From Rhodospirillaceae bacterium (lineage in GTDB: Bacteria; Pseudomonadota; Alphaproteobacteria; Rhodospirillales; Rhodospirillaceae): a stretch of DNA of 64,000 nt. The notes beneath the pieces are model-generated. The model saw nothing but the letters and a program-made list of their open reading frames with translations. It searched no databases and was not told the DNA's origin. The translations under genes and the position numbers were made by a program. The stretch covers positions 62,001-126,000 of the forward strand of contig SHWP01000001.1 of the NCBI GenBank assembly GCA_009693785.1. Reading direction: 5' to 3'. Of this stretch, positions 1 to 8,937 are shown piece after piece (positions within the stretch are counted from its first letter, which is position 1; each line of letters starts with the position of its first letter).

Positions 1-357
1 AACCCCATCGTTGGCCTGCTGTGCGGGGCCTTGGCAGGATTGTCGGGTCTCTATGGCCCAATCTTGATCGTTTACTTTATGGCGTTGAGATTATCGAAAG
101 AAGATTTTGTGGCAGCGATTTCGCTGATGTATTTCATGGGCTCGTTGGCGATTTATGGCGCACTGGCCTATGCCCATGTCTTGACCTTCGAACTATTGGC
201 CGCCTCGGCTGTCGGTGCGGTAATTATCGGGCTGATGGTTCATTTCGGGCAATTCGTGCGCCAACACATCAACGAAGCGCGCTATCGCAAACTCATTCTG
301 CTTTTGCTGATGGCCATCGGGATTGAAATGATTTTGCGAAGCCAATCGATAGGTTGA
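1..357 (+). CDS. TauE/SafE-family membrane transporter, C-terminal part (5' end outside window)
   Basis: The frame is open from the first base, so the gene starts upstream of the window. The visible 118 residues hold three or four hydrophobic helices with glycine-rich turns, ending in a membrane segment rich in Leu, Ile and Met. The Gly-rich opening (LAGLSGLYGPILIVYFMAL) resembles the second half-repeat of TauE/SafE (DUF81) permeases, which export sulfite, sulfoacetate or other organic anions. The family assignment rests on this pattern only. The stop codon ends one base before the stop of the convergent gene at 358, so the two genes abut tail to tail with no room for a separate terminator. 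Confidence 0.6.
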   Translation, partial: NPIVGLLCGALAGLSGLYGPILIVYFMALRLSKEDFVAAISLMYFMGSLAIYGALAYAHVLTFELLAASAVGAVIIGLMVHFGQFVRQHINEARYRKLILLLLMAIGIEMILRSQSIG

Positions 358-2190
358 TTAGGCGTCTTCCGCGCCTTGGCGCCGGGCTTCAATCTCGTCA
401 AAACGCGGCATCTGGCCCGCTGGCAAGGGGGCTGCGCCGTGGCCCAAAAACAGACCGAAAAAAGTCCGCAGCAATATTTTCACATCAAGCCAAAACGTTC
501 GATGTTCCACATACCAGATATCGTGTGCAAACATTTCATCCCATGTCAGGCCCTTGCGCCCATTGACTTGCGCCCAGCCCGTCAGGCCCGGGCGCACATC
601 AAGGCGGCGTTGCTGGGCTTCGGTATAGTACGTGGCATATTCCGCGGGCAGCGGCCGGGGTCCGGTCAAACTCATATCGCCCAACACGACGTTGAATAAT
701 TCTGGCAAGCGGTCTAGGGCCGAGCGGCGCAGGAAATTGGCGAATGTGCTGCGCCATGAGGTAGGGCCACTGCCAGCCGCCATCATGGTATCGAAGGTGT
801 AGAGCTTGAAGGGCTTGCCGCGCTGCCCGCTGCGTGCGCGCCCGGCAATCGGTAGATGCCCTGACGTCATCAACACAATTGAGATGAGCACAAGCACTGG
901 CGAAAGAATGGCGAGCGCCACAAACGCGGCCAAAATATCGAACGTTCGTTTTGCAAAGGCCGAGCGACGCCGCGCCACGTCGTGGCGGGAATGACGCACG
1001 GCAATTTTTTCAACCCGATGGCGGATCTCGGCCATCGTACGCTCTGTGTTGTACTTGCCGCGCGCAAGGGCGTTGGCTTGCTCGCCCGCGCGGCGCACGA
1101 GGTCGCCGTCCCGCAGAAAATCAGCCAACTCGCGTGCGGCGGCTTCCGGGTTCTTCGCGGGCAAAGCCAGGCCCGCTTGGCGGCCCTCGATCAGCTCGCG
1201 TTGCCAGCCATCGCCTAGCACAGCGATTGGTTTGCCCGCCGCCAAGCCATCAAAAATATGGCTGCCCGCTTCAAGCCCGCCCTCGAATCGTTGGGGCGTT
1301 AGGGCTAAGCCCAGTGTTGCGGCGTTCATCAGGGTTGCCAGCACGGATCGAGGTTGGGCCGGCAAGAACCACACGTTTTTTTCCAACACATCCAAACGTG
1401 ATGCATAGGCATTGAGATCAAGCCGGTCTGGTCCGTCGCCAACAATGACGATGCGTGCATCTGATCCAATGACGCGAAGGGCCGCTGCAATCTCCAAGAG
1501 CTCCGCGATTGGCCTGCCGCGATTAAGACGTCCCGCGTAAAGCAATAAAGGTCCATAATTGAGCTGCGGGTATTTCACAAAAATGTCGGAGGGTTTGTCG
1601 CGCGCACCCGCAAACAACGCCGAATCACATCCATTGGGATCGACCGTAATTCCAGCAGGTGGGAAACGCTGTGCTTCGAACCATGCTTTGATGTCTGGGG
1701 CTGCGGCAAAAACATGAACGGCGGTGCGCCGCAATACCATGAAACGAAAACGCCCAGCCAGGCGGGCAAAAAAACCGGTCTCGATCTTTTCGGGGGCGAG
1801 CGTGTCGGCATCCACCAGAATGGGCACGCCCGAGAGCAAGCTATAGAGCGCCAACGCCAAAGCTCCGGCCAATGGCGGGTGACGCACAATGATGATGTCG
1901 GTCTGATCGATCCCGCGAAGGGCCCACAGCAAACCAAAACCATAACCAAATGTGGGAACGCCAACGGCCGCGAAGCCGAACCGGCGCTCTAATGGTTGCA
2001 GACAAGACTTAAGGACGATCTTGGTTTCGCTGCCCGAGTCGGGCGCCTGTGATTTGCCCGCAAGCCAAGTCACCGCATGACCAGCCAAAGCAAGCGCACG
2101 TGAGATGGCTTGGGTACGATTCCAGCCAATATCGACCGGCGTCTGGATCCAGGGGTCGATGAGGACAATATGCAACTTGGCTGAGGTCAT
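358..2190 (-). CDS. Fusion of a GT4-type glycosyltransferase and a bacterial sugar transferase (phosphoglycosyltransferase)
   Basis: A 610-residue protein read from ATG 2190; a TTG eight codons upstream (2214) is an alternative. Residues 1-390 are a GT-B fold glycosyltransferase with the LLYAGRLNRGRP nucleotide-sugar segment and a C-half carrying FEGGLEAGSHIFDGLAAGKP. Residues about 410-585 are a membrane-anchored sugar transferase (PF02397 type) with a hydrophobic helix, the P-R-P box (LGDMSLTGPRPLP) and RPGLTGWAQVNGR. This suggests lipid-linked sugar priming plus a further glycosyl transfer for exopolysaccharide or O-antigen. The family's catalytic Asp-Glu dyad reads Asp493-Arg494 here, so priming activity is uncertain. 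It lies on the same strand as the stand-alone sugar transferase at 2429-3022. Confidence 0.85.
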   Translation of the reverse strand: MTSAKLHIVLIDPWIQTPVDIGWNRTQAISRALALAGHAVTWLAGKSQAPDSGSETKIVLKSCLQPLERRFGFAAVGVPTFGYGFGLLWALRGIDQTDIIIVRHPPLAGALALALYSLLSGVPILVDADTLAPEKIETGFFARLAGRFRFMVLRRTAVHVFAAAPDIKAWFEAQRFPPAGITVDPNGCDSALFAGARDKPSDIFVKYPQLNYGPLLLYAGRLNRGRPIAELLEIAAALRVIGSDARIVIVGDGPDRLDLNAYASRLDVLEKNVWFLPAQPRSVLATLMNAATLGLALTPQRFEGGLEAGSHIFDGLAAGKPIAVLGDGWQRELIEGRQAGLALPAKNPEAAARELADFLRDGDLVRRAGEQANALARGKYNTERTMAEIRHRVEKIAVRHSRHDVARRRSAFAKRTFDILAAFVALAILSPVLVLISIVLMTSGHLPIAGRARSGQRGKPFKLYTFDTMMAAGSGPTSWRSTFANFLRRSALDRLPELFNVVLGDMSLTGPRPLPAEYATYYTEAQQRRLDVRPGLTGWAQVNGRKGLTWDEMFAHDIWYVEHRTFWLDVKILLRTFFGLFLGHGAAPLPAGQMPRFDEIEARRQGAEDA

Positions 2191-2428
2191 GTGCGGGTTA
2201 TAACCTTGGGCCAACCCCTAGCCATAGGGGTAATCGTGGCCCAGGCGCACCAAAAACCCCAACAGGTTGTACCACAGGCCATATGCGCCGAGCCGGCGCC
2301 CATCGCACCCGAGCCTACGTAAGATAACTAAAGATACATAGTTGATTTTCCTTTGGAACCTAAAACCCTTTGATTCTATGGCTTTATAACTGATTTGGCA
2401 GCTGCAACTTGAACCTAGGCTTGGGTTT

Positions 2429-3022
2429 CTAATGAAACAGCGACACGGCTGTTTGTAGAATCAAGCGAATGTCGGTCCATAGCGTGCCTGTGCGAATATA
2501 ATCTTCGCAGAGTTTCAGCTTTTCTTGTGTGATGACGGTTTCATAGGCCGCTTCCGGGTCGTCGTATTTGGCCAATAGCTCAGTCTGATTGCGGAATTGC
2601 AGCGAGGCTGGCCCCGTCACGCCCGGCCGCACCGATAAAATAATCTCGCGCTGGGCGGGCGTCCATTTCTCGACGTACTTGGGCACTTCGGGGCGCGGAC
2701 CAACTAAGCTCATGTCGCCTAGCACAACGTTGATAAGCTGCGGCAGTTCATCGATTTTCGATGTACGCAAAAAATGGCCAACACGCGTGATTCGCGGGTC
2801 TGCGCCGATGGTCAAGATTGGTCCTGATGTCGGCTCGTCGCCGCGCATGGTGCGGAATTTAAAGATTCGGAAGGGCACGCCATAGCGGCCAATCCGCACT
2901 TGCCGAAAGAAAATTGCCCCAGGTGATGATAATTTTACGCTCAGTGCGGCCAAAAGAAAAATCGGCGACAGCACAATTAAGCCGCCAAGGGCGCTACAAA
3001 AATCGAATGTGCGTTTGACCAT
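2429..3022 (-). CDS. Sugar transferase (monotopic phosphoglycosyltransferase)
   Basis: A 197-residue PF02397 protein. One N-terminal re-entrant hydrophobic segment (residues 8-30) is followed by the cytosolic catalytic core: KFRTMR, the Asp91-Glu92 dyad in SKIDELPQL, LGDMSLVGPRPE and VRPGVTGPASL. Such enzymes transfer a sugar phosphate from a UDP-sugar to undecaprenyl phosphate, starting a repeat unit at the inner face of the cytoplasmic membrane. Unlike the fused copy next door, the dyad is intact, so this is the better candidate for the initiating enzyme. The ATG at 3022 lies 21 bases after the stop of the upstream membrane-protein gene, suggesting cotranscription. Confidence 0.92.
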   Translation of the reverse strand: MVKRTFDFCSALGGLIVLSPIFLLAALSVKLSSPGAIFFRQVRIGRYGVPFRIFKFRTMRGDEPTSGPILTIGADPRITRVGHFLRTSKIDELPQLINVVLGDMSLVGPRPEVPKYVEKWTPAQREIILSVRPGVTGPASLQFRNQTELLAKYDDPEAAYETVITQEKLKLCEDYIRTGTLWTDIRLILQTAVSLFH

Positions 3023-3043
3023 GAGAGCGGGGGGCGCCGCGCC

Positions 3044-4681
3044 CTAGCCTTTGCGCTTGTACAGCGTCAACTTTGCGCCGCGAAATTCCGTTGTGCCCGC
3101 AACGTCAAATAATTGGCCCAACAGTTCCGATGTTTCATTATCTGGCGGCAGTACGCCATCCTGCCACAAGATCATATCGTAATCGCGCTGCACCCAGCGT
3201 TTCATCGTTGCGTCAGACCAACCGCCGCCACGCTCAATCGCCGCCAACGCCGCCTCGCGTTGGCTGTCAGAGGCCGCAGGTGCCCGAAATTGTGCGGCCG
3301 GGTTGAGGCTAGCCGCAGGGAATTTCCGGCCCGCCATGTGCACGGCGTAGGGCAGGGCAGGCAGTTTATGCAGCAGTAAAATCGGTTCCGTTCCGGACGC
3401 GTTCTGACCGATAAAGCGCATCAAGGCGGGAATGTCGCGCTGTTCGGCCACGGGGCGGGTTTGTTTCATCGTCGCGGCGGGGAAAAAATGCATGACATCG
3501 CGCGTGGCCAGACCTGGCGCGAAGGTGTTGATGGTCAGCGCGGCCAATGCGCCGCCGATCACCAAAGGCGAACCCGCGCCTTGGTGCTGGCGGCGCCAGC
3601 GCGACAAAAACGCTAGTGCCATGGCGGCACTGAGAGCCCCCGCAACAATGACCTGGCTGGGTGCTGTGGCCGCGCAGGTGTCGCATCCGGGCAGAAGGAA
3701 GACCGCACCTGATGCTAGCGACACGATGACGTAAATCGCTGGGATCCACAGCACGCGTGGCCCACGCAATGTTAAAGCGATCAACAGCACGCCCAGCAAG
3801 ATTGTGCCCCCATAGGGCATCAACACGCCTTCCAACAGATCTTGTTGGATACGTGCGATGTCATAATCGGGCCGCATTGGTGGCGGCAATCCGCGCCCAA
3901 TTGGCGCAAGGCCGGTTAGGTCACGCACCACAAGCACGATGGGCTGGTTGAGCAGGTAGGTCGTGAATTGATCAGGAAACACATAAAGAGTTGCTGCGAT
4001 CACAGCCGCGATAACGATGAGCACGATGGGCCCGTGCAGCCAACGTCCGCGCCCTGCCGCCGCAAAAAATAACAAAATCAGCAGGAGCACAGGGACCACC
4101 ATATCGCTGCTGCACATGAGCTGTGCGGCCAGCACAAGCCCCATCACGAGGCTCAACCAAATTTTTGGCCGTCCCAAGCCCATCACCAACAGCCAGAGCG
4201 AAATGATCTGAAAGAGCGAGATCAACGCCACCGGCGTGGCAGTTGAAAAACTGTAGGCTGTGGCGGGTGCGCCTAGAAAAATCATCACGCCCGCCGCCGC
4301 GGCGAGCGGGTTTGCGGTCAGTTTGCGGGACAGCAAGAACAGCAAGATTCCGTTCATCAGGCCCAGGCCAACCATCGCCATGCGCGCGGCCGTGGCCGAA
4401 AGCCCCATGGCAATTTGCAGGCCACCAAGCCCAAATGGAAATCCCGGCATGGTCAGCGATGAGTCGGCCGCGCTATAGGGCTTGAGCGCGCCGGTGACAT
4501 ACCACCACGATTTGACCAGATATCCGACTTCGTCGAATTCAAGGCGGCTATACATGATGGTGTTGGATGCCACGGCGGCATAAGCGGCCAGCCCGGCCAA
4601 TATCAAAAGAGCTGCGGGCCAGGCTGCGGCTAAGCTGCTTCCAGCACTCGCGCGATTGGCGTTACGGTTCGATGTGTTCAT
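3044..4681 (-). CDS. Polytopic membrane protein, GT-C glycosyltransferase-like
   Basis: A 545-residue protein with about 11-12 predicted membrane helices and a soluble C-terminal region of roughly 130 residues. The first periplasmic loop after helix 1 contains FDEVGYLVKSWW. An acidic pair at this point is typical of lipid-phosphate-sugar dependent GT-C enzymes such as ArnT and PMT relatives. The operon with two sugar transferases supports a role in surface glycan or lipid glycosylation, but the substrate cannot be read from sequence. It shares the FSTATPxALI segment and a later LMPYG segment with the divergent gene at 4854, so the two look like distant paralogues. Confidence 0.65.
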   Translation of the reverse strand: MNTSNRNANRASAGSSLAAAWPAALLILAGLAAYAAVASNTIMYSRLEFDEVGYLVKSWWYVTGALKPYSAADSSLTMPGFPFGLGGLQIAMGLSATAARMAMVGLGLMNGILLFLLSRKLTANPLAAAAGVMIFLGAPATAYSFSTATPVALISLFQIISLWLLVMGLGRPKIWLSLVMGLVLAAQLMCSSDMVVPVLLLILLFFAAAGRGRWLHGPIVLIVIAAVIAATLYVFPDQFTTYLLNQPIVLVVRDLTGLAPIGRGLPPPMRPDYDIARIQQDLLEGVLMPYGGTILLGVLLIALTLRGPRVLWIPAIYVIVSLASGAVFLLPGCDTCAATAPSQVIVAGALSAAMALAFLSRWRRQHQGAGSPLVIGGALAALTINTFAPGLATRDVMHFFPAATMKQTRPVAEQRDIPALMRFIGQNASGTEPILLLHKLPALPYAVHMAGRKFPAASLNPAAQFRAPAASDSQREAALAAIERGGGWSDATMKRWVQRDYDMILWQDGVLPPDNETSELLGQLFDVAGTTEFRGAKLTLYKRKG

Positions 4682-4853
4682 GATGGCCGTAACGTACTGT
4701 TGCTGATTTTTTGTTGAATCGGAGGTTTTAGTTCGGACCCACCACCGGCTAGACTAGCCCCATGCCATCGGTCCAGCCCGTTTATATACTGCGTTACATT
4801 CTACATGCTTTCACGAATTTGCCAAGGAAACCTGAGGGTTGCGTGTTGAGTCC
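4682..4853. promoter_or_regulatory. Divergent intergenic region between two paralogous membrane-protein genes
   Basis: This 172-base gap separates two diverging starts and must hold both promoters. It contains T-rich stretches (around 4702-4730) but no repeat or operator that I could define. A GAGG at 4834-4837 and a GAG at 4848-4850 are the only ribosome-binding candidates for the rightward gene. Confidence 0.4.
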
Positions 4854-5969
4854 ATGACATCTCCCGATCCGGCCAGCGCCACGCGCACAAGATTCGATGG
4901 CGAGCGATTTACAACTATTGGGGTCGTAAGCGCTGTGGTGGCGTTGTTCGCATTTTACGGCGTTTACCTAGCTCGCGTGCTGGTTCCTCTGCCGCCGGAA
5001 TTGGCGATGGAGGAAGCCGCCACGGCCTACGGCGCAATTCTTGTGGCGTGGCGCGCTGTTGCAGGCAGCAGCCTGCTGGCCATGCGCGTGCTCTCGCTCT
5101 TGTTTAGTGCGCTGGCGATCATGCTGACGTTTCGGGTTGGGCGGCGGCTGACGCAAGATCCCGTCGTCGCGGCATTCTTCACATTGGCCTTTGTCCTTTT
5201 CCCGCCTCTCGTGGCGGCATTTTCTACCGCCACGCCACATGCGTTGATTGTGTTGCTCGCATTAGGTGCACTTGAACTGATCCTCAGTGCGCCGGGACAG
5301 TCGCTATCTGCTGCAATCATTCCGATCGGCACTGCGGCTGTGTTGGGTTGCATCGGCGTTGTAATGGCCCCGGTCGGGCCCTTGCTGATGCCGTTGTGGT
5401 TGTTGTGGTGCGGTGCTGCTAGCGGCCGCTGGGCATTTGCATTCCCCGCCGTTGCCCTCACCACGATAACAGCAGTGATCAGCGTGTTGGCCGGTGGTCA
5501 AACGAGCCCGGTGGACTCTGACTTAACAGCCATCGGACAGAACACGCTGACCACAGCGCTTCTCATGCCCTATGGCATGATCATCGTGGCTACACTGCTG
5601 AGCGCTATCGCTTCATTTTCCCCGCTTGTCCGGCAGGCTATCGGACGTGATCGTCTAGCTGCGGTGCTGTTGGGGCCGTTCATTGGAACGGGCATGTTGT
5701 TGGTCTGCGTGGCTTTTGGCTGGCTGAACATTGGTCAGCTTGTGACGGCGGCGAGCACTGTGCTGCCCTTTGCGCTCTTCGCCTCATGGCCGCTGATTGT
5801 GTGGGTTAGGCGGGTGATGCCTCACGTGAAATCCTTGGCGGCTTGGATCGTGTTTCCGGTGGTCATGTACAGCTGTTTTTGGGTGATTCTGGGGCCCATC
5901 GACCCCGGCAAATATCCCTATAGCCACCGCCAAATCGTGCAACCGCAGGTTCCGTCCGGCCGTTCATGA
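4854..5969 (+). CDS. Polytopic membrane protein, paralogue of the 3044-4681 gene
   Basis: A 371-residue protein read from ATG 4854; a TTG at 4839 would add five residues. About 9-10 hydrophobic helices run almost to the C-terminus. The soluble C-terminal domain of the divergent neighbour is missing. Shared features with that neighbour are an acidic first loop (ELAMEEAATAY), the FSTATPHALIVL segment and LLMPYGMIIV. I infer a membrane glycosyltransferase-like or lipid-carrier role in the same surface-polysaccharide group. No catalytic residue can be assigned with confidence, and a loss-of-function paralogue is possible. Confidence 0.55.
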   Translation: MTSPDPASATRTRFDGERFTTIGVVSAVVALFAFYGVYLARVLVPLPPELAMEEAATAYGAILVAWRAVAGSSLLAMRVLSLLFSALAIMLTFRVGRRLTQDPVVAAFFTLAFVLFPPLVAAFSTATPHALIVLLALGALELILSAPGQSLSAAIIPIGTAAVLGCIGVVMAPVGPLLMPLWLLWCGAASGRWAFAFPAVALTTITAVISVLAGGQTSPVDSDLTAIGQNTLTTALLMPYGMIIVATLLSAIASFSPLVRQAIGRDRLAAVLLGPFIGTGMLLVCVAFGWLNIGQLVTAASTVLPFALFASWPLIVWVRRVMPHVKSLAAWIVFPVVMYSCFWVILGPIDPGKYPYSHRQIVQPQVPSGRS

Positions 5970-6321
5970 GAAACGCGAAACGAACCGGCTTAAGACCCTG
6001 ATCCGATTTGAAAAAAGCCACATTTGAGGCCTAGCTATAGGTATGTTCCTTTTAGGCCCTGTTAGGGGCTCATTTCTAGGCTACTTAATAATTACCTAAC
6101 ATTATGATTTTTAAGTGTTTTCTTAAATAAAAACCGACACGGTCATTGATCGACTTAATATGCCAATACCAAGGCCTGGACTCTGGAGCATCAATGGTCA
6201 TAATAGCCTCACGAACGGCGTCACGACCCGTTCCTTCCATCTCACGGTTTCCTCTGGGGTATCACGCCAGCGGACTTTTTCGCTTGGCTAGAGCGCAGAT
6301 TGCATTGTCTGAACCGTAGAG
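5970..6321. other. AT-rich intergenic region upstream of the secreted protease
   Basis: These 352 bases hold no convincing ORF. The middle (about 6060-6150) is clearly AT-rich compared with the surrounding DNA and probably carries the protease promoter. A short imperfect hairpin (GCCCT-GTTA-GGGGC type, near 6055-6070) is too weak to call a terminator. No known RNA family was recognised. Confidence 0.4.
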
Positions 6322-8478
6322 ATGATGAAACGCATCCGCCACCTACTGCCGATCTGTTTTGCGCGCCGTATTTTTAGCGTGGCGTTCGTATTGGGTCTGG
6401 CGTCTCCGCTGTCGGCCTTAGCCGATATGGACGAGGTCATGCGCGCCACACTCGATGGCCAGACTGCCGAGGTGATCGTCAAGTTGCGCCAAGACAATGC
6501 TCTGCCTGGCTGGCGTGATAATGCCACCGTGCGCGAACAACGCGAAGCCGTCGCCTCGGCCATGGATGACGTGGCGCCGGTGTTGCGCGAGCTTGGTATC
6601 TCGGTTGATACGCAGTTTGAAACATTGCCCTATGTCGGTGTCACGGTAGACCGGGCTCAGGCTGTTCGCTTACTGGAGCGTTCCGAGGTCGCGGGCATTT
6701 TCCTCAACGCACGTGAGCGCAAAGCCCAAGCTGTGCAGACCTTATCGACAGGTGTTGAGCGTGCGCTCCTTGCCTCATCGGTGCCCTCCATCGACGTGAC
6801 AGAAGCTTGGGCGCGCGGTTTCGAAGGCAAGGACGTCACCGTTGCGGTTATCGACGGCGGGTTCCGTACAACCCATCCCATGCTTGCGGGCAAGGTTGTT
6901 GCCGAGGCGTGCTTCTCGGCTCACGATCCCGCCACCAACACGTTTACTCAATGCCCCTCTGGCCAAACCCCCGAAATCGCGGCTGGTGCTGCGTCGAAAT
7001 GTCCTGCCGGCTCCACGCGTTGTGATCACGGCACCCATGTTGCCTCAGTTGCGGTTGGCAACGACGGCACGAATTTTGGCGTGGCGCGCGCGGCAAAACT
7101 GTTGCCGATTGATGTGTTCTCGGAAGTTCGCGCTAAGGCCGACTGTGACCCCGATCCTTCGCCATGCGAGCTGACCGACTCACTCGCCGTGTTGAAAGCG
7201 CTTGATCACGTTAATCAAGTGGCCGCTCAATTTAATGTCGTCGCGGTCAATCTCAGCCTTGGCGGCAAGTCGTTCGAAGGGAATTGCGATACCGATCCGC
7301 GCCGCGAAGTCATCGAAATGCTACGCGCAAAGGGCATCGCGGTTGCGGTGGCCTCGGGCAACGAGGGTCAGACCGGCAAGATCAACACACCTGCATGTGT
7401 TACGGCCGCCATAGCCGTGGGCGCCACCAACGATGGCACCGGCGTGGCCAGCTTCACCAATATTTCTGGCGCGGTCGATCTGATGGCCCCTGGCGTTAGT
7501 GTTACCGCGGCTTCGGGCCGAAACGATGGCCTCATCACATATTCCGGCGCCTCCATGGCCGCCCCTCATGTGGCCGGCGCCTTTGCCGTCGTGCGGGCGG
7601 CGTTGCCGGGAAAATCGATCAACGAGATCGAACAGGCCTTGCGAACGACGGGGGTCAAAGTCTCGCGGGCCGACACAAATTTTGTTCTGTCAAAGATTCA
7701 AGTGAACAAAGCTCTCTTGCGGTTACAAGGCCGTGACAGGCGCAACGTCAACAACGTGCTTAGTTCCAACCGTGCCGCGACCCAGGGCCAAGCCTTTTTG
7801 CGGTTCCAAAATGATTCGAACCAGACCGGCAGCGTCACGGTGTCGCTGCGTGATGCCGATTCAGGGCGCACCCTTGGCACGTGGACCAGCCCCAACATTG
7901 CGCCCAACGCATCCTCGCAAGTTGACATCGCCAACCTTGAGAAAGAGGCCAAGGCCGCCACGCAAAATGTCCCGGTCACGGATGCCGCGCGGACCTTTTT
8001 CAATGTCGAAGTCGAAAGCACCGTGCCGGGCTACATACAGCATGTCGTCTTGGCGCGTGGCGCAAGCGTTCTCGCCAACCTTACGGCCTGCACTGATGGT
8101 TTATCGAATGACGCCCGCACGATGATGAACGTGCATAGCGTCAATATCGAGGGCTATCCGTCGCGGCTACGCATTGTCAATACCGGCTCAACCGCGTCGA
8201 TTGGCGGGCTTGTCTTTTACAACGCCGCAACCGGCAAAGAGATCGGGCGTTACGCCACGCCCGAAATTCCCGCGGGCGGTTCCATTGAAGTCCCAATCGC
8301 GCGTATTGAGGCGACCGTACCAGGGTTGCAAGACACCAGCGCTAACAACGGCAATCCGATCTCGTACTACAATGTTCGTCTTGAGGCGCTGGCGGGCTAC
8401 ATGCAGCATATCGTCGAGAATTCCCGCGCGGGCGTGCTGCTCGACATGTCGCCCAAGTGCGACGTGGGTTTGCGATAG
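6322..8478 (+). CDS. Secreted subtilisin-like (S8) serine protease with two C-terminal GFxQHxV-type modules
   Basis: A 718-residue precursor. Residues 1-35 form a Sec signal peptide (basic N-terminus, hydrophobic core, ending near ALA-D). A propeptide-like region precedes the catalytic domain (about 155-470), which shows all key residues: Asp178 in VAVIDGGF, His236 in CDHGTHVAS, oxyanion Asn347 in ASGNEG, and Ser411 in SGASMAAPHVAG. The tail holds two repeats of about 100 residues (489-590 and 606-713), each ending in an aromatic-x-QHxV motif and a Cys 15-17 residues later. The same repeat pair occurs in the proteins at 19009-19785 and 19782-20594. The tail may anchor or target the protease at the cell surface, which is inference. 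ATG 6325 is an alternative start. Confidence 0.93.
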   Translation: MMKRIRHLLPICFARRIFSVAFVLGLASPLSALADMDEVMRATLDGQTAEVIVKLRQDNALPGWRDNATVREQREAVASAMDDVAPVLRELGISVDTQFETLPYVGVTVDRAQAVRLLERSEVAGIFLNARERKAQAVQTLSTGVERALLASSVPSIDVTEAWARGFEGKDVTVAVIDGGFRTTHPMLAGKVVAEACFSAHDPATNTFTQCPSGQTPEIAAGAASKCPAGSTRCDHGTHVASVAVGNDGTNFGVARAAKLLPIDVFSEVRAKADCDPDPSPCELTDSLAVLKALDHVNQVAAQFNVVAVNLSLGGKSFEGNCDTDPRREVIEMLRAKGIAVAVASGNEGQTGKINTPACVTAAIAVGATNDGTGVASFTNISGAVDLMAPGVSVTAASGRNDGLITYSGASMAAPHVAGAFAVVRAALPGKSINEIEQALRTTGVKVSRADTNFVLSKIQVNKALLRLQGRDRRNVNNVLSSNRAATQGQAFLRFQNDSNQTGSVTVSLRDADSGRTLGTWTSPNIAPNASSQVDIANLEKEAKAATQNVPVTDAARTFFNVEVESTVPGYIQHVVLARGASVLANLTACTDGLSNDARTMMNVHSVNIEGYPSRLRIVNTGSTASIGGLVFYNAATGKEIGRYATPEIPAGGSIEVPIARIEATVPGLQDTSANNGNPISYYNVRLEALAGYMQHIVENSRAGVLLDMSPKCDVGLR

Positions 8479-8489
8479 CCCCGCGTATT

Positions 8490-8509
8490 GACCGGCATCA
8501 AGGCCGGTC
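8490..8509 (+). terminator. Possible weak terminator hairpin after the protease gene
   Basis: A perfect 7-bp stem (GACCGGC / GCCGGTC) with a six-base loop lies 11 bases after the protease stop. No U-tract follows, so it may be a weak or Rho-assisted end, or simply an mRNA 3' stabiliser. Confidence 0.35.
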
Positions 8510-8528
8510 TATCGCCGCATCGTAATCT

Positions 8529-8546
8529 CTCCTGAACGATCAGGAG
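8529..8546 (+). promoter_or_regulatory. Hairpin covering the ribosome-binding site of the 8554 gene
   Basis: CTCCTGA-ACGA-TCAGGAG is a perfect 7-bp stem with a 4-base loop. Its 3' arm contains the Shine-Dalgarno sequence (CAGGAG, 8541-8546) placed 7 bases before ATG 8554. Folding would hide the ribosome-binding site, which is compatible with temperature- or factor-dependent translation. This is inferred from base pairing only. Confidence 0.4.
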
Positions 8547-8553
8547 CATTGCC

Positions 8554-8931
8554 ATGACATTAAAAACAATCCGGCTTGAGTTGGCGCGCACCAAGGACCA
8601 TCCCCTAGGCGATCCGGGACATGCCTATGAATTCCGCGCGCCATTGGATAGCACTGGTCATCTCGATAGTGCGGCGTGGCGCGAAGCAAAAAATCTTTGC
8701 GTGGTACGGCACTTCGAGAAAGGCGTGGAAACCGAGAAGGGGTTGCTGATACGTACCCAGGGCGGCAAGTGGGTATTTTCCTACGCACCGGGCGATGAGG
8801 ATGACGAGGCGATTTTTAAATTCTCCAGCCATGCTTTCAAGCCGGATGAATACGTTTCCATCACCGAACACGATGGCCAGCAGCGAACCTTTCGTATCGC
8901 CTGGGTCAAAGAGTGGCACCCGGCAAAATAG
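8554..8931 (+). CDS. Conserved hypothetical protein, 125 residues
   Basis: A soluble protein with no signal peptide or membrane segment. It is rich in charged residues and beta-prone segments (YEFRAPLD, GGKWVFSYAP, YVSITEHDGQQRTFRIAWV). The start is well set by a CAGGAG ribosome-binding site. I do not recognise a named domain. The composition suggests a small cytosolic beta-barrel or beta-sandwich protein. The gene stands alone: the upstream protease is separated by a hairpin, and the downstream GST gene is convergent, ending 7 bases away. Confidence 0.7.
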   Translation: MTLKTIRLELARTKDHPLGDPGHAYEFRAPLDSTGHLDSAAWREAKNLCVVRHFEKGVETEKGLLIRTQGGKWVFSYAPGDEDDEAIFKFSSHAFKPDEYVSITEHDGQQRTFRIAWVKEWHPAK

Positions 8932-8937
8932 TGGCGA

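Noticed and set aside
5970..6321. Possible structured RNA in the AT-rich gap before the protease
   Set aside because: Only weak, short, imperfect stems were found and no known riboswitch or sRNA pattern was recognised.
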